Assembly (NCBI GenBank): GCA_039180525.1 | Contig: JBCDDF010000042.1 | Span: 1 to 30,853 of the forward strand | Source of the DNA: Halovulum sp039180525 | GTDB taxonomy: Bacteria; Pseudomonadota; Alphaproteobacteria; Rhodobacterales; Rhodobacteraceae | Direction of reading: 5' to 3' | DNA length: 30,853 bases | Part shown: positions 23,006-30,759 of the stretch, piece after piece | Numbering within the stretch: the first letter of the stretch is position 1 | How the letters are laid out: every line of letters starts with the position of its first letter | Translations under genes and position numbers: made by a program | The notes under the pieces: model-generated | What the model saw: only the letters and a program-made list of their open reading frames with translations | Databases searched by the model: none | Told to the model about the DNA's origin: nothing

Positions 23006-23018
23006 TAACCAAGGTTAA
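23005..23018. promoter_or_regulatory. 14-base palindrome at the start of the amidohydrolase gene
   Basis: TTAACCAAGGTTAA is a perfect palindrome that overlaps the first base of the start codon. TTAA-N6-TTAA is one base short of the CtrA consensus TTAA-N7-TTAA, so a CtrA link is only a suggestion. A protein bound here would block translation-start DNA, consistent with repression. Confidence 0.35.
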
Positions 23019-23117
23019 GACGAAAAGACGCCCGGGCAAAAGCCCTTGAACGCCCCGGCGTTCCCTTCTATACCCCAAGGCCGCGCCCGGCCGGTTTGGC
23101 GGGGCGCGCGGAGTTTC

Positions 23118-23192
23118 GGGCGTATAGCTCAGCGGGAGAGCACTTCGTTGACATCGAAGGGGTCACTGGTTCAATCCCAGTTACGCCCACCA
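23118..23192 (+). tRNA. tRNA-Val (anticodon GAC)
   Basis: A complete 75-base cloverleaf. Acceptor arms GGGCGTA and TACGCCC pair fully, followed by discriminator A and an encoded CCA (23190-23192). The D arm is GCTC/GAGC; the anticodon stem CTTCG/CGAAG holds loop TTGACAT with anticodon GAC at 23150-23152, reading GUC and GUU valine codons. The T arm has CTGG/CCAG with loop TTCAATC. Confidence 0.96.
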
Positions 23193-23197
23193 TTTCC

Positions 23198-23220
23198 GGC
23201 CCGCGGCATGCCCGCGGGCC
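23198..23220 (+). terminator. Hairpin after tRNA-Val
   Basis: Arms GGCCCGCGG (23198-23206) and CCGCGGGCC (23212-23220) form a 9-base-pair stem six bases after the tRNA. Only two T follow, so it is a weak terminator or a processing boundary before rpmJ. Confidence 0.5.
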
Positions 23221-23274
23221 TTGACCGTAACAGGCGCAGGCGGCGGCCGCGCGCCGCGAGACAGGAGAGAGACC

Positions 23275-23400
23275 ATGAAGGTCAGAAACTCACTTCGCTC
23301 GCTGAAGCAGCGCCACCGCGATTGCCGCGTCGTGCGCCGCAAAGGGCGGGTCTATGTGATCAACAAGACGCAGCGCCGGTTCAAAGCCCGCCAGGGCTGA
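23275..23400 (+). CDS. rpmJ: 50S ribosomal protein L36, C-minus form
   Basis: A 41-residue protein, MKVRNSLRSLKQRHRD then CRVVRRKGRVYVINKTQRR and FKARQG, matching L36 of the longer alphaproteobacterial type. It keeps only one cysteine (residue 17), so the zinc ribbon of the C-plus form cannot be made; the ribosome then does not need zinc at this position. A strong ribosome site (AGGAGAGAG) lies before the ATG. It follows tRNA-Val by 82 bases and is closed by a clear terminator. Confidence 0.95.
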   Translation: MKVRNSLRSLKQRHRDCRVVRRKGRVYVINKTQRRFKARQG

Positions 23401-23426
23401 ACCGCGCCGAGCAAGCCGAACACCGG

Positions 23427-23456
23427 ACGCCGCCCTTTGGGGCGGCGTTTGCCGTT
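23427..23456 (+). terminator. Intrinsic terminator after rpmJ
   Basis: Arms CGCCGCCC (23428-23435) and GGGCGGCG (23440-23447) with loop TTTG, followed by TTT and a second TTTT run. It lies 27 bases after the rpmJ stop, and next to the end of the convergent gene at 23463. Confidence 0.85.
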
Positions 23457-23462
23457 TTGGCG

Positions 23463-24803
23463 TCAGTCCTCGACCGTTGCGATGATCAGCCGCTGCAGCG
23501 TGGCGGTGTCCAGATAGCCGGTCGGGGTCAACCCTTTCTGCGCCTGAAACGCGGCGATCGACCGTCGCGTCTGCGTGTCGATCGTGCCGTCGGCGGGGCC
23601 TGCGGTATAGCCCAGCGCGGCCAGGCGGCGTTCCAGCACGGCGACACTGGCGACGGTCAGCCCCAGGCCGCGTTCATCCTGGCGATAGCCCTCGATCCGT
23701 TCGGCGGCCTCCGCCGCGCTTTCCATCGTCTCGATGCGGTCGCGGGCGCGGGCGGCGAAGCGGCCTTCGGGGAAAAGCTCCAGGAAACCGCGGTAGTCGG
23801 CCAGCGTGTCGCGGGTGCGGGCGGCATCCCAGGCGTCGCGTTCGGCGGCGCGCGCGGCATCCTCGGCCGCGATGGCCGCGCGCCGGGCCGCGGCCTGTTC
23901 GGTCAGCGCGGCCAGGTGCGTGGCGTTCAGATAGCCGCTGACCGGCCCGCCGATGGTCTGTTGCCATAGCCTGAGCGCGGCCCGGGTACCTTCGCCGAAC
24001 ACCCCATCTACGCCGTTGGTGTCATAGCCGAGCGTGGTCAGATCCTCCTGCACCTGCCGCCGTTCGTCTCTGTCGAGCTGCAACGTCGCCTCTGCCGCGC
24101 GCGGTGCCACCTGCCCGGCCGCGACCGCGCCGGCGCCGGGGTTGGGCACCAGCGCAGGGCGCAGGCGCAGCAGATCGCTGACCAGCCCTTCGAAAGTGAC
24201 ATCGGCGGCCGCCGCGTCGATTTCGGTTGCCGCCAGGCCGCCGGCCAGCATCTGCAACGACACGACCAGGTTCACCGGCCGCGTCTCGCCCCGCAACACC
24301 AGGACGCCTTGGGGGATGTCCAATGCCAGCGGCGCCGGGTCGGCGGCGGTGTCCGCGCTGCGCGCCAGGGCAACCAGGCTGCGGCCAGGCCGCGCGCCGG
24401 CGATTTCCAGAAACAAGGGCAGCGGCAGGCCGCCGGTCAGCACCGCGGTCTGGCTGTCGCCCGCCACGTCCTGCGGCAGAAACACCGGCACACCCGCCGC
24501 CGCGGACATCCGCCCGCTCAGGTGGATCACCAGCCGGTCGGCATCCGCGATCTGGGTTTCGAAATCGGCCAGCAGTGCGGTCAGCGCGGCGCGATCCAGA
24601 TTGCGCCCCTCATAGGTGCGAAAGCCCGCGCCGCGGTACTGCCCCACCAATGTGGCATGGGTCGGTTCTTCGGATTGGGCGACATCATTGGTGACGACCA
24701 GCGCGATATCGGCCGCAACGACCGGCAGCGCCGCAAGCCACATGGCCAGCAGCGTCGCGAGGCAAAGGCGCAGAGCGCGAAACGCGCGCGGATCGGATCC
24801 CAT
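23463..24803 (-). CDS. Exported caspase-like protein with two peptidoglycan-binding domains
   Basis: A 446-residue protein with a signal peptide (ALRLCLATLLAMWLAALPVVAADI). Residues about 30-200 look like a degenerate caspase-like (C14) fold: IALVVTNDVAQ, a small-molecule-like 'GAGFRTYEGRNLDRAALTALLADFE' and DRLVIHLSGRM at the place where active members have SGHG. The catalytic His and Cys are not apparent, so it is probably inactive. Two PG_binding_1 domains follow, at about 245-295 (LTTLGYDTNGVDGVFGEGTR) and 390-442 (LAALGYTAGPADGTIDTQTR), separated by an alanine-rich coiled-coil-like helix (about 300-375). It likely acts at the cell wall in the periplasm. It ends 6 bases from the rpmJ terminator and stands alone. 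Confidence 0.75.
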   Translation of the reverse strand: MGSDPRAFRALRLCLATLLAMWLAALPVVAADIALVVTNDVAQSEEPTHATLVGQYRGAGFRTYEGRNLDRAALTALLADFETQIADADRLVIHLSGRMSAAAGVPVFLPQDVAGDSQTAVLTGGLPLPLFLEIAGARPGRSLVALARSADTAADPAPLALDIPQGVLVLRGETRPVNLVVSLQMLAGGLAATEIDAAAADVTFEGLVSDLLRLRPALVPNPGAGAVAAGQVAPRAAEATLQLDRDERRQVQEDLTTLGYDTNGVDGVFGEGTRAALRLWQQTIGGPVSGYLNATHLAALTEQAAARRAAIAAEDAARAAERDAWDAARTRDTLADYRGFLELFPEGRFAARARDRIETMESAAEAAERIEGYRQDERGLGLTVASVAVLERRLAALGYTAGPADGTIDTQTRRSIAAFQAQKGLTPTGYLDTATLQRLIIATVED

Positions 24804-24890
24804 GACACTTAGAGCAAATCACAAGCCGCGCCGGGCGGCAAAACCCAAATGCACCGGCGACCGCCGGCGTGACATTTCTGCGCTGGCGGA

Positions 24891-26117
24891 TCAGTCGTAG
24901 CTGCGGCGGTCCTCGATCACCTTGCCATCGTTGGGCAGGCTGCCCGGCGCCACGAGTTCCACGGTGCCGCTGAGTTTCAGCACATCTGCCAGGCTGGCGG
25001 CGATGGCGTCGGCATCGGCCACGTCCGGTTCCGCCTCGGCCAGCACATGCAGGGTGTCGGCATCGCCCGCGCGGCCGGCGATGACGCGCAGACGCCGCGC
25101 CTCCGGATGGCGGACGGCAAGTGCTGCGACCTGTTCGGGGCGCACGAACATGCCCTTGATCTTTGTGGTCTGATCGGCGCGGCCCATCCAGCCCCTGATG
25201 CGCATATTGGTGCGGCCGCAGGGGCTTTGCCCCGGCAGGACCGCCGACAGATCGCCGGTGGCGAAGCGGATCAGCGGGTAATCGGGGTTGAAGGCGGTGA
25301 CGACGACCTCGCCCACCTCGCCCTCGGGGACCGGATCGCCGGTGCCGGGGCGCACGATTTCCACCAGCACGCCCTCATCGACGATCATTCCCTCCAACGC
25401 AGCGGATTCGTAGGCGATCAGCCCCAGATCGGCGGTGGCATAGCACTGCCGGCAGGTGATGCCGCGGTCGGCATAGGCCTGGCGCAGATTGGGGAAAAGC
25501 GCACCGCCCGACACCGCCGCCTTGGCGATCTTCAACGGCACATCCGCAGCATCGGCGGCGTCGAGGATGACCTTCAGGTAATCCGGCGTGCCGGCATAGG
25601 CGGTGGCGCCGATCCGGGCGGCGGCCTGCACCTGCAACTCGGTCTGGCCCGTGCCAGCCGGGATCACGCTGGCGCCCACCGCCGCGGCGGCGTTCTCGAA
25701 CATCTGCCCGGCGGGTGTTAGGTGATAGGCGAAACAGTTCTGCACGATATCGCCGGGGCCCAGACCCAGCGCATGGGCGAACCGGCCCAGCCGCCACCAA
25801 TCGTGAGAGGTCTGGCCCGGTTCGAAAATCGGCCCCGGCGACATGAACAGATGCGCGAACCCGTCCACCGGCGTCGCGGTCAGCCCGCCCAAGGGCGGGG
25901 TCTGGTCCTGCAACGCCACCAGATCGGATTTGCGCAGCACCGGCAGCGCAGCCAACGCATCCCGCGTGGTGATCGCGCCGGGGTCGAGGTCGCCCAGATG
26001 CGCGGCCCAGGCCCGCGCGGCCGAGGCCGCCCGTAATGCCTTTGGCAGCGCATCGGCCAGCGCCGCTTCGCGCGCATCGGCCGATCGGGTTTCCAGGCCA
26101 TCATAATGGTCGGTCAT
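24891..26117 (-). CDS. PaaK-like acyl-CoA ligase (phenylacetate-CoA ligase family)
   Basis: A 408-residue adenylate-forming enzyme of the PaaK branch, which makes CoA thioesters of phenylacetate and related carboxylates with ATP. Markers are LPVLRKSDLVALQ near the N-terminus, the nucleotide-binding AKAAVSGGALFPNLRQAY and CYATADLGLIAYES stretches, LIRFATGDLSAVLPG with the ribose-binding Asp, and the C-terminal hinge GRADQTTKIKGMFVRPEQV with the likely catalytic region. The usual serine/threonine-rich P-loop is weak. It is shorter than E. coli PaaK (about 437). It is the last gene of the liv-type ABC operon, 28 bases after livF, so its substrate is probably what the transporter brings in. Confidence 0.87.
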   Translation of the reverse strand: MTDHYDGLETRSADAREAALADALPKALRAASAARAWAAHLGDLDPGAITTRDALAALPVLRKSDLVALQDQTPPLGGLTATPVDGFAHLFMSPGPIFEPGQTSHDWWRLGRFAHALGLGPGDIVQNCFAYHLTPAGQMFENAAAAVGASVIPAGTGQTELQVQAAARIGATAYAGTPDYLKVILDAADAADVPLKIAKAAVSGGALFPNLRQAYADRGITCRQCYATADLGLIAYESAALEGMIVDEGVLVEIVRPGTGDPVPEGEVGEVVVTAFNPDYPLIRFATGDLSAVLPGQSPCGRTNMRIRGWMGRADQTTKIKGMFVRPEQVAALAVRHPEARRLRVIAGRAGDADTLHVLAEAEPDVADADAIAASLADVLKLSGTVELVAPGSLPNDGKVIEDRRSYD

Positions 26118-26145
26118 CGCAGGCCCCTGCCCCGCGCCGGCCGGA

Positions 26146-26964
26146 TCAGTTCAGCCATCGCTTGCGCCGCCGATAACTGCGCACATCGCGATAGCTTTTG
26201 CGCCCCTTCTCCGACATGCCCAGATAGAATTCCTTCACGTCCGGGTTTTCGCGCAGCTGCGCGGCGGGGCCGTCCATGACCACGCGGCCCGATTCCAGGA
26301 TATAGCCGTAATGGGCGAAGCGCAGCGCGACATTGGTGTTCTGTTCGGCCAGCAGAAAGCTGACGCCTTCGTTTTCGTTCAGCGCCTTGACGATGCCGAA
26401 GATCTCTTCGACCAGTTGCGGGGCCAGACCCATCGACGGTTCGTCCAGCAGCACGGTTTCGGGTTTCGACATCAGCGCGCGGCCAATCGCGCACATCTGC
26501 TGTTCGCCGCCCGAGGTATATCCGGCCTGGCTTTTGCGCCGTTCCTTCAGGCGTGGGAAATAGCTGTAGACGAGATCCAGATCGGCATCGACCGCACCGC
26601 GCCCGTCGCGGCGGGTGAAGGCGCCGGTCATCAGGTTCTCCTCCACCGTCAGATGTTCGAAACAGTGCCGTCCCTCCATCACCTGGATCACCCCGCGGCG
26701 CACCAGGTCCGAGGGGCTGAGCGCGCTGACATCCTCGCCGCGATAGGCGATCTGACCTTTGGTGATCTCTCCCCGTTCGGACTGCAGCAGGTTGGAGATC
26801 GCCTTAAGCGTCGTCGTCTTGCCCGCGCCGTTGCCCCCCAACAGCGCGGTGATGCCGCCCTTGGGCACGGTCACGCTGACGCCTTTCAGCACCAGGATCA
26901 CGTGGTTGTAGATCACCTCGATGTTGTTGACGTTCAACAGCGTCTCGGCATCCACGTCGCGCAT
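26146..26964 (-). CDS. livF: Branched-chain-type ABC transporter ATPase (LivF family)
   Basis: A 272-residue ATPase. Walker A GGNGAGKTT at 43-51, signature SGGEQQ at 151-156, Walker B VLLDEP at 171-176, and AEQN with the switch region after it. The stretch GVIQVMEGRHCFEHLTVEENL is typical of LivF. It is longer than classic LivF (about 235) because of a basic C-terminal tail ending YRRRKRWLN, which I recall as usual in the subfamily that accompanies PaaK-like ligases. ATG at 26964 overlaps the patatin gene's TGA by one base (TGATG), so the two are translationally coupled. Upstream in-frame codons would overlap the patatin gene deeply and were rejected. Confidence 0.93.
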   Translation of the reverse strand: MRDVDAETLLNVNNIEVIYNHVILVLKGVSVTVPKGGITALLGGNGAGKTTTLKAISNLLQSERGEITKGQIAYRGEDVSALSPSDLVRRGVIQVMEGRHCFEHLTVEENLMTGAFTRRDGRGAVDADLDLVYSYFPRLKERRKSQAGYTSGGEQQMCAIGRALMSKPETVLLDEPSMGLAPQLVEEIFGIVKALNENEGVSFLLAEQNTNVALRFAHYGYILESGRVVMDGPAAQLRENPDVKEFYLGMSEKGRKSYRDVRSYRRRKRWLN

Positions 26965-28181
26965 CAGAACTGGCTTTCGATGGACCGGCGTCGCTGCAAT
27001 TCCGCGATCAACTCGTCCGCGTCCAACCAGGGGATGCGGCCGCCACTGGCGATCCGCCGCCCCGCGGCGTAAAGTTCGCTGGTGAAACTGGCGCAGAAAC
27101 TCAGCTTGCCGCCCTGGTCGTTCACGCATGAATCGTCCGGCCAGATGTCGGGCACGAACACGCCGCGGATACGCCAGCCCTGATCCTTGGCGAACTGCAC
27201 GGTGTCGATGGCGGATGCGCGCAGCAACTCGTCTGACAGGATCTGCGTGGTGCGCCCGGCCAGCGGAGCCAGACGGTAATCCACATCCTCGGTCGGGAAG
27301 CCGGAGGCGTTGTTCAGAAAGATATAGATCGTCGGTTCCACCCGGGCGGTGGCGAGCCCGCGCAGGAACACGCCCTGCCGGGTTGCCCCGTCGATATAGT
27401 ATTCGCCGTTCAGCCGCCGGGGCGGGAACGCGACGGGGATCGCGGCGCTGGCCAACAAAGCCTCTCGGATGCAGTCGCGGCGGGAGGCCAAGGGTGACTT
27501 CACGCTAGAGGTGATGTCGAAGGCTTCGAAAAAGCCCGTGCGCAGATTGACCGCACCCACCAGCAGCGTGCGTTCGGCAGACGCCTCTTGCAGCACCTGC
27601 TCGAACTGCGGGGTGAGGCGGCTGTCGATGATCTCGTAGAGCGGCGCGGGATCCCAAAGCGATGGGCTGGAGATCAACTCAAGCGGGCTGCGGCGGCGAA
27701 AGATCTCGCGTTCATCGACGCCGTTATAGACCGCAGCCAGGTCATCGTCATACTGCGAGCCGGCAAACACGAACGGCGCCAAAAGCGCGCCGGTGCTGAC
27801 GCCGGTGACGATGTCGAACGCTTCCGGCCGCGGCTCTACGGTGTTCTCGGACCAGCCTTTCATGAACCCGGCGGTAAAGGCGCCGAACTGACCGCCGGCG
27901 GACAGGATGGCGACATCGACCCGCGGCAGGGGCGCCGGGCGGTTGGCGCGTTCGGCCCGTTCCAACTCCGCGCGGAAGGCTTCCACCGCGCGCTGGTCGA
28001 ACATGGCGCCCATGCCGAAAACCTGCGCCTCTTCGCCGGACATGGTGGTGCCTTGAGATACCTCGGGCGCCTCGCTCGCCACCACCGGCAGAAGGGGGCA
28101 GACCAAATCGTCGGGTTCGTCCAAACGACCGCCGCAAGCGGCCAAGGGCAAAAGGCACAAGGCCCAAAGCAGTCGGCGCAT
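26964..28181 (-). CDS. Patatin-like phospholipase, lipoprotein
   Basis: A 405-residue protein with a lipoprotein signal: MRRLLWALCLLPLAAC, lipobox LAAC, acylated Cys16. The patatin domain carries the oxyanion loop SAGGQFGAF (94-102), the nucleophile elbow GVSTG with Ser129, and the dyad Asp264 in DGATR; all catalytic parts are present. Patatins hydrolyse acyl esters of lipids. The lipobox +2 residue is Gly, which in enteric bacteria favours the outer membrane. The start at 28181 has GAAGGAA upstream and begins the signal exactly. It is inserted between the binding protein and ATPase genes of the liv operon and overlaps livF by one base, which strongly suggests a shared job. Several cysteines (27 residue region and near 340-360) may form disulfides. 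Confidence 0.86.
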   Translation of the reverse strand: MRRLLWALCLLPLAACGGRLDEPDDLVCPLLPVVASEAPEVSQGTTMSGEEAQVFGMGAMFDQRAVEAFRAELERAERANRPAPLPRVDVAILSAGGQFGAFTAGFMKGWSENTVEPRPEAFDIVTGVSTGALLAPFVFAGSQYDDDLAAVYNGVDEREIFRRRSPLELISSPSLWDPAPLYEIIDSRLTPQFEQVLQEASAERTLLVGAVNLRTGFFEAFDITSSVKSPLASRRDCIREALLASAAIPVAFPPRRLNGEYYIDGATRQGVFLRGLATARVEPTIYIFLNNASGFPTEDVDYRLAPLAGRTTQILSDELLRASAIDTVQFAKDQGWRIRGVFVPDIWPDDSCVNDQGGKLSFCASFTSELYAAGRRIASGGRIPWLDADELIAELQRRRSIESQF

Positions 28182-28206
28182 CGCCGGTATTCCTTCATAA
28201 GCCCGC

Positions 28207-28236
28207 CACGGCGCCCCGCCCCCACGGGGCGCCGTG
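28207..28236. promoter_or_regulatory. Strong hairpin just after livK
   Basis: Arms CACGGCGCCCC (28207-28217) and GGGGCGCCGTG (28226-28236) form an 11-base-pair stem with an 8-base loop, 10 bases after the livK stop and before the patatin start. It has no T-tract. It probably stabilises the livK message or reduces read-through into patatin and livF. Confidence 0.6.
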
Positions 28237-28245
28237 CGGATGGTG

Positions 28246-29532
28246 TCAGCAGTCGCGGGGCGTGATGCCGTTTTCGGCGGCATAGGCCTGGCTGTCTTCT
28301 TCGATCAGCGCGTTGATCACCTCGATATCAGACTGTTTGAAATCGCTGATCAACTCCCAGGTTTTGGCCGTCGCGTCCCATTGCTGGACCGCGCCCAGAC
28401 CCGGGCCGCCGTGGTTCTCGCACGACACCGAGAATTCGGGGCCGAAATTGGGCATGCCCAACTCCGCCATCCGCGCTTCGGTGATCTCAAGCGTTTCCAT
28501 GCCGTCGCGCATCATCGCCGCCGTGATCTCTTCGACCCCGTGGATTTCCTGCGCCTTGCGCGCCGCCTCGGCCGCCAGCATGGCGGCATAAAGCCCGCGG
28601 TTATACAGCACGGAGCCGATCTGGTCGCCCGCACCGGCAGCCTTGCCGGCATCGACCACATACTGCTGGATGTCATCGAAGATCGGGAAGTCCGACCCGA
28701 CATTGTGCATGTTCAGCGACTTGTACCCATCGGCGCCTTCGCCGGCGGGCAGCACATCGTTTTCAGACCCCGACCACCAGACGCCGATGAAGTTTTCCAT
28801 CGGATAGCGAATGTTGGCGGCCTCTTGGATCGCCACCTGGTTCATGACGCCCCAGCCCCACATCAGCGTGTAGTCGGGCCGTTCGCGGCGGATCTGCAGC
28901 CATTGCGACTTCTGTTCCTGGCCCGGGTGGTCGACGGCGATCGGCATGAAGTCGAACCCGTGCTTGGCGCTGAGTTCCTCCAGCGTGCGGATCGGCTCCT
29001 TGCCATAGGCGGAGTTGTGATAGACCAGCGCGACTTTCTTGCCCGAGATGTCACCGCCATTGATATCCAGGATGTGGTTGATCGCGTGGCTGGCGCCGTT
29101 CCAGTAGTTCGCCGGATAGTTGAACACCCACTCGAACACCTTGCCGTTCGCGGCAGAGGTCCGGCCATAGCCCATCGTGTGGAGCGGAATACCGTCGGCA
29201 GAGGCTTTGGGGATCAGCTGATAGGTGATGCCGGTCGACAGCGGCTGATAGACCAGGCTGCCCTCGCCCTTGGTCGACTCGTAGCACTCGACGCCCTTTT
29301 CGGTGTTATAGGCGGTCTCGCATTCGATGACCCGGGTCGCCACGCCGCCGATCCCGCCATCGCGCTCGTTCAGAAGCGTGAAGTAATCGGCATAGCCATC
29401 GGCGAAGGGAATGCCACCGGCGGCATAGGGCCCCGTGCGATAGCTGAGCGACGGAAAGACCAGGTCGGCAAGCACCGGGCTTGCCGCCAAAACGGTGGTC
29501 AAAGTCGCGGTCGCGAGTGTCTTGAACTTCAT
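28246..29532 (-). CDS. livK: Branched-chain-type ABC transporter substrate-binding protein (LivK family)
   Basis: A 428-residue periplasmic binding protein with signal peptide MKFKTLATATLTTVLAASPVLA. The fold is type I (peripla_BP_6): SYRTGPYAAGGIPFADGYADYFTLLNERDGGIGG is its N-terminal binding segment, followed by GKKVALVYHNSAYGKEPIRTLEEL in the second lobe and a C-terminal region DFKQSDIEVINALIEEDSQAYAAENGI. It is longer than amino-acid binders (about 370), and the branched-chain amino-acid pocket residues are not evident, so another substrate, perhaps an aromatic or fatty carboxylate given the CoA ligase downstream, is likely. A strong ribosome site (GGGAGG) precedes the ATG. It follows livM by 57 bases. 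Confidence 0.9.
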   Translation of the reverse strand: MKFKTLATATLTTVLAASPVLADLVFPSLSYRTGPYAAGGIPFADGYADYFTLLNERDGGIGGVATRVIECETAYNTEKGVECYESTKGEGSLVYQPLSTGITYQLIPKASADGIPLHTMGYGRTSAANGKVFEWVFNYPANYWNGASHAINHILDINGGDISGKKVALVYHNSAYGKEPIRTLEELSAKHGFDFMPIAVDHPGQEQKSQWLQIRRERPDYTLMWGWGVMNQVAIQEAANIRYPMENFIGVWWSGSENDVLPAGEGADGYKSLNMHNVGSDFPIFDDIQQYVVDAGKAAGAGDQIGSVLYNRGLYAAMLAAEAARKAQEIHGVEEITAAMMRDGMETLEITEARMAELGMPNFGPEFSVSCENHGGPGLGAVQQWDATAKTWELISDFKQSDIEVINALIEEDSQAYAAENGITPRDC

Positions 29533-29589
29533 TCGTTAACCTCCCAAAGATGTCGTTGCCCCCCGATTTCCGGGTGTTCTCGCGCCATC

Positions 29590-30756
29590 CTAATGTGGAA
29601 ACGGCCACAGGCGCAATTTCTCCTTGATCGTGCGCCACAGGGCCGCCAGGCCGTGGGGTTCGACGATCAGGAAAAAGATGATCAGCCCGCCCAGGATGAT
29701 GAACTCGAAATGGGCGGCGATGTCGGTGGGCCAGCCAAGGCCGCCGACCATGATGTTCTTCAGCAGGACCGGCATCAGCACGATGAAGGCGGCACCCGCG
29801 AACGAGCCGAAGATCGAGCCCAGGCCGCCGATGATGATCATGAAAAGTGCGAGGAAGGATTTGTTGATGCCGAAAGCCTCCCCCACTTCCACAGCGCCCA
29901 GATAGACCGAAAAGAACAGCGCCCCGCCGACGCCCACGAAGAAGGACGAGATCGCAAAGGCCGAGAGTTTCGCGGTCAGGGGGTTCACGCCGATGATCTC
30001 TGCCGCGATATCCATATCGCGGATCGCCATCCAAGACCGGCCCAGCCGGCCGCGGGTGAGGTTGCGCGCGAACCAGGCAAGCACGAAAGCAATCACCAGG
30101 CAGAACAGGTATTTGGGCACCGCGTCCGCTGTGGGGCCGCTGATCTCGAACCCCAGGAAGGACCGTGTCGGCGCGTTGATCTGGCCGGAAGCGGAGAAGT
30201 TGTAGGACCAGGACCATTTGTTGAAGAGCCAGATCAGGAAGAACTGTGCCGCCAGTGTCGCCACGGCCAGATAGAACCCTTTGATCCGCAGCGATGGCAG
30301 GCCGAACAACAGCCCCACCGCCGCGGTGGTCAGCCCGCCCATCAGCACGCTCAGCAGGATGTTGAACGCAGGCAGGCGGAACAGCAGCTCATAGGTCGCA
30401 TCGCCGGTGCACAGCAGAAACAGGTTGGTGCCGCCGGCGCATTGGGTGACGTACCAGACATCGAGCCCGGTCATGAATTTGTAACAGGCATAGGCGCCCA
30501 CGGCCATGAACCCGCCGGTGCCCAGCGACACCTGCCCGCAATAGCCCGTCAGGATGTTCAGCCCGATGGCGATGATCGACCAGATCAGGAACGGGATCAG
30601 CACCGCGCTGGCTAGGTATTCGGTCAGAAACAGCGGCACCACAACGAAGGCGAAACCGACCACGATGTAATAGCGCCAGCGGTCGAACAGGATGGGAAAG
30701 GTCTGCCCATCCGAGGCATAGCTGGTCTTGAAATCACCCGCCTCGCGGTAGAACAT
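29590..30756 (-). CDS. livM: Branched-chain-type ABC transporter permease (LivM family)
   Basis: A 388-residue inner-membrane channel subunit with about nine or ten helices. LivM hallmarks are 'AIGLNILTGYCGQVSLGTGGFMAVGAY', 'LPSLRIKGFYLAVATLAAQFF' and the ATPase-docking EAA loop 'GRSWMAIRDMDIAAEIIGVNPLTAKLSAFAISSF'. The motif 'IIGGLGSIFGSFAGAAFI' near the C-terminus is also typical. An extra loop of about 30 residues with two cysteines (YVTQCAGGTNLFLLC) lies between early helices and should face the periplasm. It starts 3 bases after the stop of an upstream gene cut by the window edge, so the operon extends further. The partners livH and livG are presumably there. Confidence 0.93.
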   Translation of the reverse strand: MFYREAGDFKTSYASDGQTFPILFDRWRYYIVVGFAFVVVPLFLTEYLASAVLIPFLIWSIIAIGLNILTGYCGQVSLGTGGFMAVGAYACYKFMTGLDVWYVTQCAGGTNLFLLCTGDATYELLFRLPAFNILLSVLMGGLTTAAVGLLFGLPSLRIKGFYLAVATLAAQFFLIWLFNKWSWSYNFSASGQINAPTRSFLGFEISGPTADAVPKYLFCLVIAFVLAWFARNLTRGRLGRSWMAIRDMDIAAEIIGVNPLTAKLSAFAISSFFVGVGGALFFSVYLGAVEVGEAFGINKSFLALFMIIIGGLGSIFGSFAGAAFIVLMPVLLKNIMVGGLGWPTDIAAHFEFIILGGLIIFFLIVEPHGLAALWRTIKEKLRLWPFPH

Positions 30757-30759
30757 CGC

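Noticed and set aside
24804..24890. Fourth repeat copy suggested by AGAGCAAATC near 24811
   Set aside because: Only about ten bases match; neither hairpin nor the CTAG ends follow. A short inverted repeat near 24854-24867 could end the PaaK operon but is weak.
28234..30615. Open frame of nearly 800 codons on the plus strand
   Set aside because: Antisense to livK and livM, which are certain genes; composition is typical of a shadow frame.
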